From assembly GCA_029582155.1 (NCBI GenBank), contig CM055896.1, positions 4,781,598-4,845,597 on the forward strand: DNA of 64,000 nt. The letters are read 5' to 3'. Below the pieces are notes generated by a model that worked only from the letters and a program-made list of their open reading frames with translations, was not told where the DNA came from and did no database searches. Position numbers and translations under genes: made by a program. This document shows positions 26,417-38,294 of this stretch, piece by piece (position 1 is the stretch's first letter; the number at the start of each line of letters is the position of its first letter). This stretch comes from Panopea generosa (taxonomy: Eukaryota > Mollusca > Bivalvia > Adapedonta > Hiatellidae).

Positions 26417-27436
26417 CGAGGTATGTCCCAAAAGTAATAGGACGACCCTGTCATTTTTGTATTTCGGGCGTTACATGCAAACCAATGGTATCAATGGTTA
26501 GATCGACATCTCTTCTAACGTCACGAAAAATCTAATCAACTTTCAGTCATCATTAAGTTCATGCAAAAGTCACCATAAGAACGCGAGTTTAGAAAGTACG
26601 GGGACTTTGAAATAAGACGCCATTTAAAAAAGCAACATTGAATTGAAAAGCAGACAACTTCCTCAATACCGTGCCAAATGTTTTTAAATAACAGCGGACG
26701 TAATTTCAGATCATGTGCGAATGTTGTTTAAAAATTCGACGTTATCGATAAACATTTGAATATTGTGCGCACTTTCGAAAGAATAGTGCGAATTTGAATA
26801 GTAAAAAAAATGACAACGTCACGTCTAGAGTGGAAATTTGGAGTGTGGTAAAAATTTGTGTTGGGTGTAATATGACCCCACAGAATACTCTGAAGTTTAT
26901 TTCACACAACTCTTTAACATTAAACATATCTTGAAGTCTTATCTATTGTTGGTACAAACGGGTTTCAAATGGTGAGGCAAAAGAAACTGACCATCAGCGA
27001 TCTTGACGACCGAAATATTGTGTGGTTTTCCTGGGATTCAAGTCAGATCTTGATGAAAAGCGCTTTCAGTACCTCCAGACCAAGTGCCTGAGTGTACATT
27101 CTGTGGCTATGAGTCATCATAGTATCGTAACATGTACCAGTAGTGGGTGCAGTACCACAAAAATTGTGTTTTACACAGAGGTTCATAGTTTGAAAAAAGA
27201 ATGACTTTCATTTGAATGTCAATTTGACGTCGCACAAATAATGTCAAACTCCCCCGTACTTTGTTACATATACATTTTGACTTGTCAAAATTAATGTTAA
27301 ATGGTGGTGTTCAATATTGAAATTTTGCATGTTTATAGTTTAAATATTGAAAAGCATTCATGCTAAGTTTTGTTTGGATTGAAACACTAAAAGGCATATT
27401 TCAAAATGCGTCCTATTACTTTTGGGACATACCTCG
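26417..27436 (+). mobile_element. mariner DNA transposon, ~1.0 kb, decayed
   Basis: The terminal inverted repeats are near-perfect: CGAGGTATGTCCCAAAAGTA at the left and its inverse ending at 27436, each flanked by the TA target duplication (26415-26416 and 27437-27438). Around 26880-27020 the plus strand still reads like the N-terminal part of a mariner transposase: NTLKFISHNSLTLN, then WYKRVSNGEAKETDHQRS and RPKY. The WYKR-GR-SGRP linker before the catalytic domain is recognisable. Several in-frame stops interrupt it and the catalytic half is not readable, so the copy is dead. The length is slightly short for mariner (about 1.3 kb). A TA microsatellite has grown from the right-hand target site. 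Confidence 0.85.
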
Positions 27437-27818
27437 TATATATATATATATATATATATACAAAGGAGAATAGAACTACACCTAACAAGATCCTTTCAAT
27501 AGTATTGGATCACGGAGTGATACAAGGGTGTGAAGGTAATAGTATGGGAGAGATAATAAATTAATTATTAAAAATTAATTAATACACCCAAACAATACTG
27601 AATTATTTAAATTTATTATAAAAAAACCCGAGCGCTTTCGGAATATATATTATTCCTTCTTCACGGGATGAAATGAAAATATGAATGATGATAATGTTAT
27701 GATGTCAAACGATTACGATGATAAAAACATGGAGGTGTGAAAAAATCACAATAAAAATTAATAAAATTGTGAAAACGTTCACAAATTATGATGTGCACCT
27801 TAAGGCGCGCATATACTT

Positions 27819-27904
27819 CACAAAAATATAAAACAAATTGTGAAATTTATAAATTTCACAATTTTTTTTTTTAAAAATTTCACAATTTGTTTTATATTTT
27901 TGTG
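27819..27904. repeat. Perfect 30-bp-arm hairpin
   Basis: Bases 27819-27848 (CACAAAAATATAAAACAAAT onward) are the exact reverse complement of 27875-27904, with a 26-base AT-rich loop. A transcript in either direction would fold tightly. It is probably the centre or an end of a small foldback element; the nearby TTCACAATTT phrases are partial copies of the same arm. Confidence 0.85.
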
Positions 27905-28089
27905 TTTCTTAATTAAAGCGTTTTAAAGTCACACACTATCGGAGTAAATAATAATCATACCCCTCTTCCCTCCTCAGTTAAACTCACTAGAATGCATGAT
28001 TTCATCCCCCGCTTTGACTTGCTGTGCATGATGAACTTGGTGTGATACTCATTGGAGATTCGCTTTTAAAAATACATCTTAAACATCTT

Positions 28090-28151
<62 letters not shown>

Positions 28152-28156
28152 TGCGT

Positions 28157-28193
<37 letters not shown>

Positions 28194-28228
28194 CGTACGC
28201 GTGTGTGCGTGTTCGTGCGTGTTTGTTA
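28090..28228. repeat. (GA)n then (GT)n compound microsatellite
   Basis: About 30 GA units up to 28149 run directly into a GT-rich stretch with GC interruptions. Frames across it on both strands give only dipeptide runs and are not genes. Confidence 0.98.
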
Positions 28229-28680
28229 AAACAATACCGCATAAAAGAAAAAAAAAACTTGGCGTAAATAACAACCATATTTTCTAAAATATCAGCAGAA
28301 TTCAGCAGTAAGTGTTTAAGATATCAAACATTTTTCAGAGCAGTTCCTCGTACCCTAATAGCGGGAGGTAAAGTAGAATTATCACTACCAGCAGAAGAGG
28401 GAAACCCTTCCCACACACTACCCCCTGGTTGCCTCTCCCCAATAACTGAAGTGCTCTTATGCCAATTATAGTATCGTTTACCTACAAACTATTTTAATTA
28501 CACTAAGTTACTCAACAGGGCAAGCCGTTCCTTTTGAAAGGAAGTTTTATCTGTATTTAAGTTTGTATGTGCTTGTGTAAATACCAAAGTGTGTTGGTGA
28601 AATATAAGCCAGTATTCTGTAAGCTTTATGTTTAAACATATATATTTTACTTCGATTGCAAAACATGTTCTCACACACAT

Positions 28681-28748
28681 CGCTGTGGGTGAGGATCGAA
28701 CCCACGACCCTCCGATCCTGGATTTGGTGCTCTACCAATGGACCACTG
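28681..28748 (-). repeat. tRNA-like SINE head
   Basis: The minus strand reads CCATTGGTAGAGC (A-box-like) and later GGGTTCGATCC, a perfect pol III B box with a pairing T stem. The acceptor arms do not pair, so this is a tRNA-derived SINE head or dead tRNA copy. Confidence 0.6.
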
Positions 28749-28963
28749 TGAATTATATGGCGTAAAAAAAATTGCTTGTGAGGATTTCTATTCACAGAAT
28801 GTATAAAGCACAAATTGACCTGTTAACATAATTAACGTAGACTGTAAGTACAAAATGAAACATTATTGTACAGTCATTGCATTACTATCTTGATATCAAT
28901 AACATTGAAATAACTAAAGCTCTAAAGAGTTCATCAACTGATTTCATCAACTTTTCTGAAATT

Positions 28964-29255
28964 TAGACTTTCAATCCAGAGGTCGTGGGTTCGAATCCCC
29001 GCCCGTCAACAGTCTCCGTGATGACTGATATACGACATTGTGTCTCATTGTTATTTGTCTCTCACCGCTGATTCAAGTTGGAAAGTTATCAGTTACTTGC
29101 GGAGATGAGGTGTGCTCAAAAACTGGTTTACCTTCCAGGATTCCAGGAAACAGTGGTTAGGTTAATTGATCGTCTGTTAGCCCTCAATGTCATAATACTG
29201 ACGATTAATAATCTATCAATCATTCAATCAATTAATCAATTAATCAATCAATGCC
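28964..29255 (+). mobile_element. tRNA-derived SINE, 5' truncated
   Basis: Lacks the first part of the tRNA head but keeps the B box (GGGTTCGAATCCCC), the body phrases GATATACGACATTGTGTCTC, CTGATTCAAGTTGGAAAGTT and ACAGTGGTTAGG, and a tail of ATCAATCA repeats. It belongs to the SINE family found at least seven more times in this window. Confidence 0.85.
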
Positions 29256-30540
29256 TTTAACATAAAATATAACAATAGAATACTAGAAATTTCATATACA
29301 GGTCATATGCATGATTTAAACCTAATATTGCTAAACTGATAATGAACTAATAAAAAGGCTAAAAAAAATCAATGCAATATAAAGCCGCTTGTCCGATGGA
29401 ACAAGTTAAAATCCGGAACTTTAACAAATGCAAAACATTACAAAAGACTCCTTTTGTCCTTAAAATAAATTGTAATAAAGCAAAATTTTATGGAGAAGGT
29501 TAACAAGCAATATACTTTGATGAAAAGTTCAAATTTTCATGTTATTTTTTATGGAATTAAGCGCTGTAAGTGCCATGAATGAGCGTTGAAGATTGCAATA
29601 TGCTTTAAAAACAGAAAACTTGTTTTCAAAAAAAACAATAACGTTCATTTAAAGGTAAACTATAAGTTTTTTTGCAGTTTTACCCTAGATAAGGCAATTA
29701 TTCTACATTACCCATAGACAAGTATGATTTCAATACACTATTATATAAAATAAACTATTATGTAAAATAACAAGGAAACATTTATGTTTTTACTAAAGGC
29801 AGGTGTAGTTATTTTCAATACGCATAACAAAAATTTGCTTATCATTCGATTTTATACAGTTTCGTATATATACATTTGTACACCGGTATATATTTTGTAA
29901 GGTATTTTTTACCTGTAAAATGGCACATGTCTACTTAACAGTATGAATAATGCATTGCCAAACTGACTGGTGAACATGTTTACACAAAAAATCTAGGTAA
30001 ATAATCATGTTTCAATAAGTTTATACCCACGAAGATCAAAATTTACCTGCCGTATTATCAACCATGTATATGCACATTTACCTGTAAAATACTATCTACA
30101 GTACATATACAATAGCTGTAATTGTCATCGTTTTCTATTTATATAACAATGTAGTACAAAAGGTATGAAGTAATAGTGAAGTATAGCAATTGCTGTTTTT
30201 AAATCACAACTTGAAAAATGCACAATTGTAAGTCTATGTTGTCATGGCAATTTCACAATTGGGCTTTTTTCGCCAGTCTTACTCTATCCTGAGTTTATAG
30301 TCAGTGTATTTCACTTCATGGATTGACCCAGATTTATTCTTGAAAAAGAGTCGACCATTGTGTGACCATGTTTTTTTTCAAATTCATCAGATACATGTCA
30401 TTACATGTGAGTTCAATTTCGTCAAATCTTTGTTCACAAATATTCGTGATCCGACGCGCTCATAGTCTTCTGCTTTACTAAATCACATCACGTGTCAATC
30501 GAGATACAAATTTGACAATGATTTGCTTCGTTCTTTGGTT
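29256..30540. other. AT-rich intergenic DNA, no gene seen
   Basis: No frame or repeat could be supported in this stretch. Confidence 0.45.
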
Positions 30541-30544
30541 TTGT

Positions 30545-31115
30545 GTCAGATTGTTAGCCTAAATGATGGGCGATATCTATGTCGCACCTTCTGATCAACA
30601 AATTGGGGATCATGGCATTAATACATTCTGCCACCTTTCGTCCCGTCCGCTCTGCTGGTACAGTCTCCGGTTTATCCTCAGTTATGCCAAATCTGTGGTT
30701 ATTTCTTCTTCCGTATTGTTCAAGATTATTTATCTCTGCTTTCAGCTTGTCTTAATCATTTTTGTCATCTACAAACGCTTGTTTTTGTTCTGTTGTCATT
30801 TTCTCATGTTTTTAATAGGTTTACAATTTTCATATTAAGGTTACTATTCTTTTGTTATTTTTCAAAAAGTTTTCCATCTAGAATGTCTGTTCTATGAGAT
30901 ACTGATGTGAGAATTCATCTTTTATCATTTTTAGTGTTTCTCTAATCATATTATCTCTTTTAGAATTTTATTGATATCTTGATCATGTTCACTCACTTCG
31001 TCACTTGATGGTTCTGCAAATTCTGCAATTTCTTTTATTATTTGTGTTTTTGTTTGTTTTGGCTTTTGTTTGCTTTCAGTTTTATCTACACTTGTTTCAA
31101 GACCTGCTGATACAA
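30545..31115 (-). mobile_element. LINE ORF1 remnant
   Basis: On the minus strand, an open piece from about 30735 down to 30560 reads DKLKAEINNLEQYGRRNNHR, then FGITEDKPETVPAERTGRKV and later CDIDIAHHLG. This is the coiled-coil end and RNA-binding domain pattern of LINE ORF1 proteins (EQY-RRNN-x-GI and ID-x-AH-x-GL). Upstream on the same strand (to about 31115) a lysine/glutamine-rich stretch continues with frame breaks. It is a dead fragment with no ORF2 next to it. Confidence 0.7.
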
Positions 31116-31319
31116 CTGGATTATACCCTATAAATGTTATAAAGGATTAGTCCAAGACTAGGTTGAGTTTGACTTATTGTTCAGTAACTTATTAAATTTA
31201 TACTATTACTTATACTAATCACACCTATAAGCTTTAACACAAGGACATATAATTAGTTCATCATGAATATTAATGAACTTCATGAACTTTTCAACATCTA
31301 ATAATCACTAGCGCACTAT

Positions 31320-31690
31320 AGCAATTTATCGGACCCTGCTATCGAAATATCTCTCTTAATATATCTCTGAAAATATCTCTGAATATATCTCTAGGGCAGG
31401 GTCAAAACAGTCAAATTTAAGGTAAACTTTGAAAATCTTCTTCTCAATATAGGAGGCACTGGGAAACGAATGGTGAGCATGATTATGGACGTAAATGAGT
31501 CCTTTATAAAAACTGTGAATAAGATGTCCCTGAGTCTCACGGTTTAGCTCTTGGGATGGGACCTACTTAACCAAATCTATATAAGAGAAATGGACAAAAA
31601 ACATTATTTCTTATGACTGAATAGACTTATGTGAATGCTGTTTGGATAATCAGGTGACCGTTAAGGCCCTTGGGCCTCTTGTTTAAAAAA
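31320..31690. repeat. Interspersed repeat with palindromic GGCCC...GGGCC end
   Basis: The segment ends GTTAAGGCCCTTGGGCCTCT TG, a phrase I recognise as a common repeat end in bivalve genomes. Its left part contains repeated ATATCTCTGA. The exact class (SINE, MITE or other) is not clear. Confidence 0.5.
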
Positions 31691-31929
31691 TATTAAATTA
31701 AGGTTTCCAAGTCTGTAATGTACTCATATATATAAATATACTTAGTCAGTTACCTCCCTGTTCATGTCATGATGTAATTATTTCAGTCAGCGAACAGTAC
31801 TTATAACGTTCATTTGTTGCCCATGGTTGGACTTTTGCTTTGTTTTCATAATAATTTAGGTGAGTACATTGCAAATTCTGACAGAGTTGTCTTTGTTACT
31901 GTAAACACTTTTCAAATTGTTTTTTTTTC

Positions 31930-32570
31930 GCTTGACTAGTTGAAGAATAACCCGGGTGTTTGCGTCACACCTTGGTTAATAGTTTGCGTGCAAGTCCCTA
32001 TCTCAGTAACCATTGCATGTATTGACTTGTACTTTACACAAGACTTCCCAGTCATCAAACCTACTACAATAACTAAGTTAGATAACTCTTGCGTGAATAT
32101 AATGCAAATTATTGCCCTTGTTTGATTTAGAAATTCTGGTTAAAGTATCATCAAGTCCATATATCACCAACCACTCAATGTATTTGATTAAAACTTCACA
32201 CAAGACTTCCAAGTCATCAAAAGTACTACAATACCTAATTTAGATAACTTTTGCAGGAATATAATGCAAATCATTGCCCTTGTTTGACTTAGAAATTCTG
32301 GTTAATCTTTTGCGTGCAAGTATCATCAAGTCCATATCACAACAACCACTTAATTTATTTGATTGAAACTTAACATATGGCTTTGTAGTAAATTTAATCA
32401 AGTGGAATAACTCTTGCCAGATTTATTTTGCAAATTATGGCCTGTGTTTGAATTAGAAATTCTAAAACTCAGTAACTACTTCATGTATTGGATTGAAACT
32501 TCATACAAGGTATTGCAGTTATAAAACCTACTTAATTTAGTAAGTTAGATAACTCTTGTTTGCTTGGATT
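31930..32570 (+). repeat. ~165-bp tandem repeat, about 3.5 diverged units
   Basis: The phrases AAGACTTCC, TTAGATAACT(C/T)TTGC, AATATAATGCAAAT and GACTTAGAAATTCTGGTTAA recur with a spacing of about 165 bp (for example at 32041 and 32205). Later units are more diverged. This sequence type is widespread in bivalve DNA (established knowledge, recalled rather than checked). The short frame in it is not a gene. Confidence 0.75.
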
Positions 32571-32814
32571 TCTCATCAGTCTTAGTCAAATTTGTACTTT
32601 TGTGACAAATATTCGGTTAGTCTAGCACGCTGTCTTATCGGCAGCTCTTGTTCTGTTGATGCTTGTATGAATGGGTTTTATGTTGTTTTTCAACAGTATA
32701 TCATTTACTTAATGACAGTTAGTACACCTAATCATCGTACGTGTGTTCGCTAGGCTGGTCAACAGTACTAAACTCACCTTGGAAGCCTCATGACTGTAGA
32801 ACAAAATTCAAGGA

Positions 32815-32905
32815 CTAATCATCACAGAGGCTATGGCTGGATGGGAATTGGAACTCACAACCCTTGAATTGACAGTCAGACACTTTACTGATTTTATGTA
32901 TAACC
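32815..32905 (-). mobile_element. Fragment of the tRNA-derived SINE
   Basis: The stretch with AATCATCACAGAGGCTATGG and AATTGACAGTCAGAC matches, on the minus strand, the tRNA head and first body segment of the SINE family at 59221. It is strongly diverged. Confidence 0.55.
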
Positions 32906-32909
32906 AGAA

Positions 32910-34080
32910 TTAACTCCAAAGGTGTGATTCATTTTACAAAGGGGGGCATTTATTTGGGACCGAGAGATCAAAATTTAACCATTTTATAAACTACATATGT
33001 ATTTATGTGGAAAAAACACATGCAATTGATGCTTTGAATGTTTCAACCAGACTTGAAATCAATTTGCATGTTTTGATTAAAGACCAGCTTTGTTGAAGCA
33101 TTTTCCCCAATAAAAAAGGATGAGTCAACCTTGTTTTTAATTCCACAAAATTTGATATTATACTATATAGTATTAGAACACATGTTATGCTGTGATTGTG
33201 TGATACAAGAGTGTTTATCATGAATAGAAAATTGGGCTATTTTGAATATTGATATATATTAATTTACATAATCTGATTTAGGTAAATATTTAAATCCATT
33301 ATTTTAGTACAACATGATATGCTTCTGGGGTGTAACTGGCAAACACATCTGCACTTTTGTAGAAAATCTAGGCTCGAAACCAAGCGGTTGCAAACAACAT
33401 AAATAAGATGGCTTAAATATGGTGAAAAAAAGAAATGTCTCGTTTCATTTAATAAAATTATTCTCTTTTAAAAATGCGTATTTTTTTAAACAATGTTGCT
33501 TGGACAAAATACAATTACAATATGTTTTTCATTGCTTGTATTTACCAGTATTACAAAAATTTGATTTTAGCTCCTCACATTTTCAATTTAAATTTTTATA
33601 TTTTAAGTTTTATGAGGCATCAGGGTCATGCTTACTCTTTCTGACTGCTTAACGTTCAAAAATATATTTTATATACATTTTCTGTGGACTTCAGTTTATA
33701 ATGGTCAATATTTTAGTCTGGTTTGTCTGTTTCTGTTTAGTATTACAACCAGATTGTAGGAGAGTCTGGACACGATATGAAGAGATCCTATGTCCAGCTT
33801 GCATATATATTTGAATGCCTCAGTTGCTAATTTTGGAACTTAAGTAAATGGATTGGTATATGTGTGCAGTTATGCGCAATTCTGTAGTTTTTTCTTGGCA
33901 TACAGGAGATGGAGGTTCAAATAACTGCCATGTCCAAAGACTTCTTTTAATTTTTTATTCTAGTCCTGTGGCCCTGAAGATTCCAGCATTTGATTGACGC
34001 TGTCCGGAGAAATGCCTTTAGTTAAGTCATTTTTTAACATTTAAACCGCAAGAACTATATTTAACAAGACAAGAAAAATA
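32910..34080. other. AT-rich intergenic DNA, no gene seen
   Basis: Only short stop-rich frames; nothing supported. Confidence 0.45.
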
Positions 34081-34082
34081 TG

Positions 34083-34156
34083 CATCCATTGAGGGACTCG
34101 AACCCGGGACCTTTCACTTACTGGGCAAATGCTCTACCGACTGAGCTAACCAGACC
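34083..34156 (-). repeat. tRNA-Thr-like SINE head or tRNA pseudogene
   Basis: Minus strand: TTAGCTCAGTCGGTAGAGC is a perfect D arm/A box, followed by an anticodon stem-loop that pairs (loop CCAGTAA, anticodon AGT) and a B box GGGTTCGAGTCCC. The acceptor ends and T stem do not pair, so it is not a functional tRNA. Confidence 0.65.
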
Positions 34157-35240
34157 GTTGGCATATGTTTCTCTCTTAACAGGTAATCACTGTGACAATT
34201 GAATTATGCAAGAAGCAGTAATAACAGAAGATGTCAAGAGGCCCTGAAAACCCTTTGTGACAAGCATCCACTTATGTAGCCTGATTAAATAAGGCATGAA
34301 TGGACAGTTTCTTTATTATTTGGATATCCAATCTGCTGTCCATAACTTAGAGGACGCAAATTAAAAATATTTTAAAGGCCTTTAAAGACATGCAATATGT
34401 CGCACTACCATATATGGTACTATTAATGTTTGCTTTTGTTATGAAAACCAAGGAATTAGAGATATTGCTCCTTGAACTAAGTTACATCATGTAATAAGTA
34501 ATTTATTTATGATAAACATAACACATATTAATTATATAACAGAAACAACTACAACGTCATCCTAAACATATAATACATGTACTATAAGGTTATTTAGTTA
34601 GTATTTGTTTGTTTACTATACTTATGAAATTGAATTTCGACCCTAAGACAGGCAATGCCTTAGTTCATATAATGTTAATTGCAAAAACTTGTATAATTGT
34701 AGTAATATATTAGGTAATAATCATACATTTTCAAATAACTAATACTTTTAAAACAAATAATGTTCGTTAAAATATGATAAAATCAAATCTATCAATGTGT
34801 TGATTTATATTTTAGTTCTGGTTATGCCATCATGTGACACCCACGCGTAATCCATTCCAATACTCGCTCTTTATCACCCAGTGTGGGAAATAACGCTAGC
34901 TCTGTGTCGTTTTATTTGAACAGAACAGAACAAAATACAGCTAACATTAACGACAACTTATCAAAACGGCGTTTGCATGAAACTAGCGTTGCGATTGGAT
35001 AACGTTCCCTTCATGAAATCGTGAAGGAGCCAATCATATGGTTGCATTGAGGCTAGTGTGACGTTAGTGTAATACTCCACGGGTTATGGATTGAGAGTAT
35101 CGGAATTGACACCCGTGGGTATCCGACGATGTGGTTATGCGTGTTTTAATAAAACTGTAAAACTAATGTTAGTATTTAAATCCAAAACAACTTTCATAAT
35201 GAATGCATAGTTAAGGCTTTACATTATATACTTAAAGACG
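34157..35240. other. Intergenic DNA with possible inverted-repeat remnant
   Basis: Around 34838-35120 the phrases TGACACCCACGCG and TGACACCCGTGGG sit about 270 bp apart, with weakly self-complementary sequence between. This may be an old small transposable element but the boundaries are not convincing. The rest shows nothing. Confidence 0.3.
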
Positions 35241-35249
35241 TTTCTTCGA

Positions 35250-36330
35250 GTAAGTTCTAGCGCGGAGATTTTTTTTAAATTTTGCACACAAGTACTTTGA
35301 AGTAAGACAAGTTTAAAACACTAAAAAAAAAATATAGGTCCCCATGCTTGTTTTTTTGCTATGACTATTTTTAAACTACACCGTTTTACATTTTTTAAAG
35401 AAAAAACAGCAAATTGGTGTAAGTTATAAATCTTGTTTAATTTACTAACAAAGTGATATATTTCAACAAAATATTGTTGTCACTCATGTAACAAAAGATA
35501 AAGTATCTAAAACAGAAAAAGTCATGATGCTCTTTTGAGTTTCACATTTCATACAGTAATTTTCATAAATTTCTACGATTATAGAATTGGCCGTTAACGA
35601 TGTATTTTTACACTAATTTAAAAATAAAAAAAGTTCTAACGCGGAGAATTGTTTCATTCTTTCTACAAAGAGGCACCATAACAAACTATATCAGAAAATG
35701 AAATAAAAAATATATGTCCCCATGCTTGTTACTAAGTTACATTGCTTAATGTTACCTCCCTTTTCATAAAATGGCCGTAAACGATGCATTTTGACACTAA
35801 TTCAGTAATAAAAAAAGTTGTAACGCGGAGAATTGTTTCATTCTTTCTACAAAGAAGCACTAAACCAAACTATATCAGAAAATAAAACAAAAAATAGATG
35901 TCCCCATTCTTGTTACTAAGTTACAGAGCTAAATGTTAGCTCCCTTTTCATAAAATGGCCGTAAATGATGCATTTTGACACTAATTCAATAATAAAAAAG
36001 TTCTAATGCGGAGAATTGTTTCATTCTTTCTACAAAGAGGCATTATTACAAACTATATCAGAAAATAAAATAAAAAATACAGGTCACCATGCTTGTTACG
36101 AAATTACAGTGCTAAATGTCACCTCCCCTTTTCATAAAATGGCCGCAATCGATGCATTTTCACACCAAGTCAATAAAAAAAAATGTTCTCCGTGGAGAAT
36201 TGTTTCATTCTTTCTACAAAGAAGCACAACAACAAACAATATCATGAAATAAAATAAAAAATACATGTCACCTTGCTTGTTACCTAGCTACAGTGCTAAA
36301 TGTTAACTTCCCTTTTCATAAAATGGCCTA
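35250..36330 (+). repeat. 184-bp tandem repeat, four units plus a diverged lead unit
   Basis: The phrase GCGGAGAATTGTTTCATTCT recurs at 35641, 35825, 36008 and (changed) 36192, a spacing of 183-184 bp. Each unit also has TTCATAAAATGGCCGTAAA and CCCCATGCTTGTTAC or close variants. A more diverged unit with GCGCGGAGATTTT starts near 35255. Short frames inside are incidental. Confidence 0.9.
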
Positions 36331-36339
36331 AAATTGTCA

Positions 36340-37260
36340 AAATTGTGAAAATTATCTGTTGTAATTTTTATAAAGGAAGTTTCATTGCAGAAGTAACTTT
36401 CATATTTCTAAATGATGCACTAAATAGCAATTATAATATTTGTAATTTATAATGTAATTACTGTTAAATTGCTTTTATACATTTCATATATACTGGGTAA
36501 TTGATGAACATCAATAGTTGTAAAAGTTTGAAATGTTAGAGGCCTAGTGGTAAAACCATGTACTGTCAATCAAGGTTGGATCACCAGTGACCTGCTACTC
36601 AACATAATATCTTCAGAGTTTTATCTACGAGTCCATTCAAGTAATTTTTTCTGGTATTTATCTTGGCTATAGTAGTCGCACTGTCATCCATTATTATTAC
36701 ATTAACTTGAAATTTTTATTCCTGTACTGGGTTACTTCCAACTTTAATCTTTGAATTGTCATTAAAATTTTAGAACACTGCCTGATGAACAGGTAGTGAT
36801 TGTTCTTAATTTTTCATAATATGTGCATTTCCTAGTCTTCTGAAAAAACATCATATGTTTTTCGAATACTTTTTGTTAACATGGTCCCAGTATCTGATTT
36901 ACTGTCACAATCCATTCTTCTGGCAACACATATTGTAATAAATTGGCCTGGTCCTGGTGTACTACTTAACTGACTTCATCACTGAAAATAAAAGGAAGCT
37001 TATATGAGATAAAGAAATAAATGACAATGTTTGTTTGTATGTAAGCTTAATTTACATCATCACCAGTTTCCCATTTGGGTGATGCACCCAGAGGAGTGAA
37101 CAGTTTAGACTTTTTAGGTTTGTGGGGGATAGCGCAGGAAACACATATCATAGAAACCTAATCATATGTTTCACCTGATTCTTTTGCTTGGTATATAGCA
37201 CCATCATAAAAGTTCTCAGTTTAAAGTCCCATCTGAATGACAGTTAGCACTGTAAGTTAG
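36340..37260. other. Intergenic DNA, no gene seen
   Basis: No sustained frames or recognised repeats. Confidence 0.45.
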
Positions 37261-37261
37261 C

Positions 37262-37335
37262 CAGCCTCAGGTATCAAACTCTCAACCCTGAGCTAGAAGT
37301 ATCGTGCTCTACTGACTGAGCTCATCGGTTTGGCT
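37262..37335 (-). repeat. tRNA-like SINE head, degraded
   Basis: Minus strand reads GATGAGCTCAGTCAGTAGAGC (A box) followed by GGGTTGAGAGTTTGATACC (weak B box). It belongs to a pol III-derived element different from the main SINE family; no body was identified. Confidence 0.5.
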
Positions 37336-37524
37336 AAAAAAACGACAATGTATTTTAATAAAACAGCACAATATATGGGTATAGTTTGACAACTCAAGGG
37401 CTATAACTGAGCAGCAATTCCTGTTATGATATCTATGTTCAAACCATTGAACAAAATCTTATGGTTATAAACTTGCATACATGTATGTGGAAATATTTTT
37501 ACTGAATGAAACTGTTATGTTATG

Positions 37525-37690
37525 TAACGAGCAGTCAAGGGGTTGCAAGCTCAAATCCCCACTTGACCAGTCTTTGTGATGATTTAAATATATGCAAATT
37601 CCAACATTGTGCCTCATGTTCATTCATCTTTAATCACTGATTCAAGTGGGAAAGTTGTCAGTTATTTGCACGGATATTGGGTGTGCCAAA
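37525..37690 (+). mobile_element. tRNA-derived SINE, diverged partial copy
   Basis: Contains CAAGCTCAAATCCCC in place of the B box, then CACTGATTCAAGTGGGAAAG, TGTCAGTTATTTGCACGGAT and GGGTGTGCC, in the order of the main SINE family. The tail is lost. Confidence 0.65.
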
Positions 37691-38086
37691 CAAGTAGTCA
37701 CAGGTTTGATCCCCCTCAGATCATCTGTTATGCTCATGATTATTTTGTTGTAATCCATAGTAGAAATAAACTGAAACGGTTAAATTACATTAATAATTAC
37801 CATTGGCCCCTTTTGATGATTGTCACTCTTTCATTTAGTGTTTCTGTACACGTTGTCTATGTCACGATATTGATTGTCTCTTCATAGTTAATGAAACCAC
37901 TACAGGTATTTAAAGCACCGACATCTCAATCCATCTGTAACCTGAGCCTCTGTTTAGCATTCCTGAAATGTGTTGAATAGTTTCTTATTTTCATAATTCA
38001 TTTAACAATTTTCTGTTTAACAGGAAACACAGAACATGACGGTGTATAAATTTATTTTTAACATTTACTCAATGTAAGAATACTGT

Positions 38087-38292
38087 TCGAATCCCCGCCT
38101 GGCAACAGTCTCCAGGATGATAGATATACAGCATTATGTCTCTTTATCAATCGTCTCTCACCACTGATTCAAGTGGGAAAGCTATCAGTTACTTGCGGAG
38201 ATGGGGTGTGCTCAAATAATGGTTAATTCCAGGAAACAGTGGTTAGGTGATCGTCTGTTAGCCCTCGATGGCATGAAAATGATGTAAATATT
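38087..38292 (+). mobile_element. tRNA-derived SINE, 5' truncated
   Basis: Starts inside the B box (GTTCGAATCCCCGCC) and keeps the whole body: CACTGATTCAAGTGGGAAAG, ACTTGCGGAGATGGGGTGTG, AGGAAACAGTGGTTAGG and GTTAGCCCTCGATGGCA. The tail is a short ATTCAACCAATGAATC. Confidence 0.85.
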
Positions 38293-38294
38293 CA

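Noticed and set aside
28002-28287. Open frames across the GA/GT microsatellite
   Set aside because: Dipeptide-run frames on both strands caused only by simple repeats.
34083-34156. Functional tRNA-Thr gene
   Set aside because: The D arm and anticodon arm fold, but the acceptor stem and T stem do not pair, so it is a tRNA-derived element or pseudogene.
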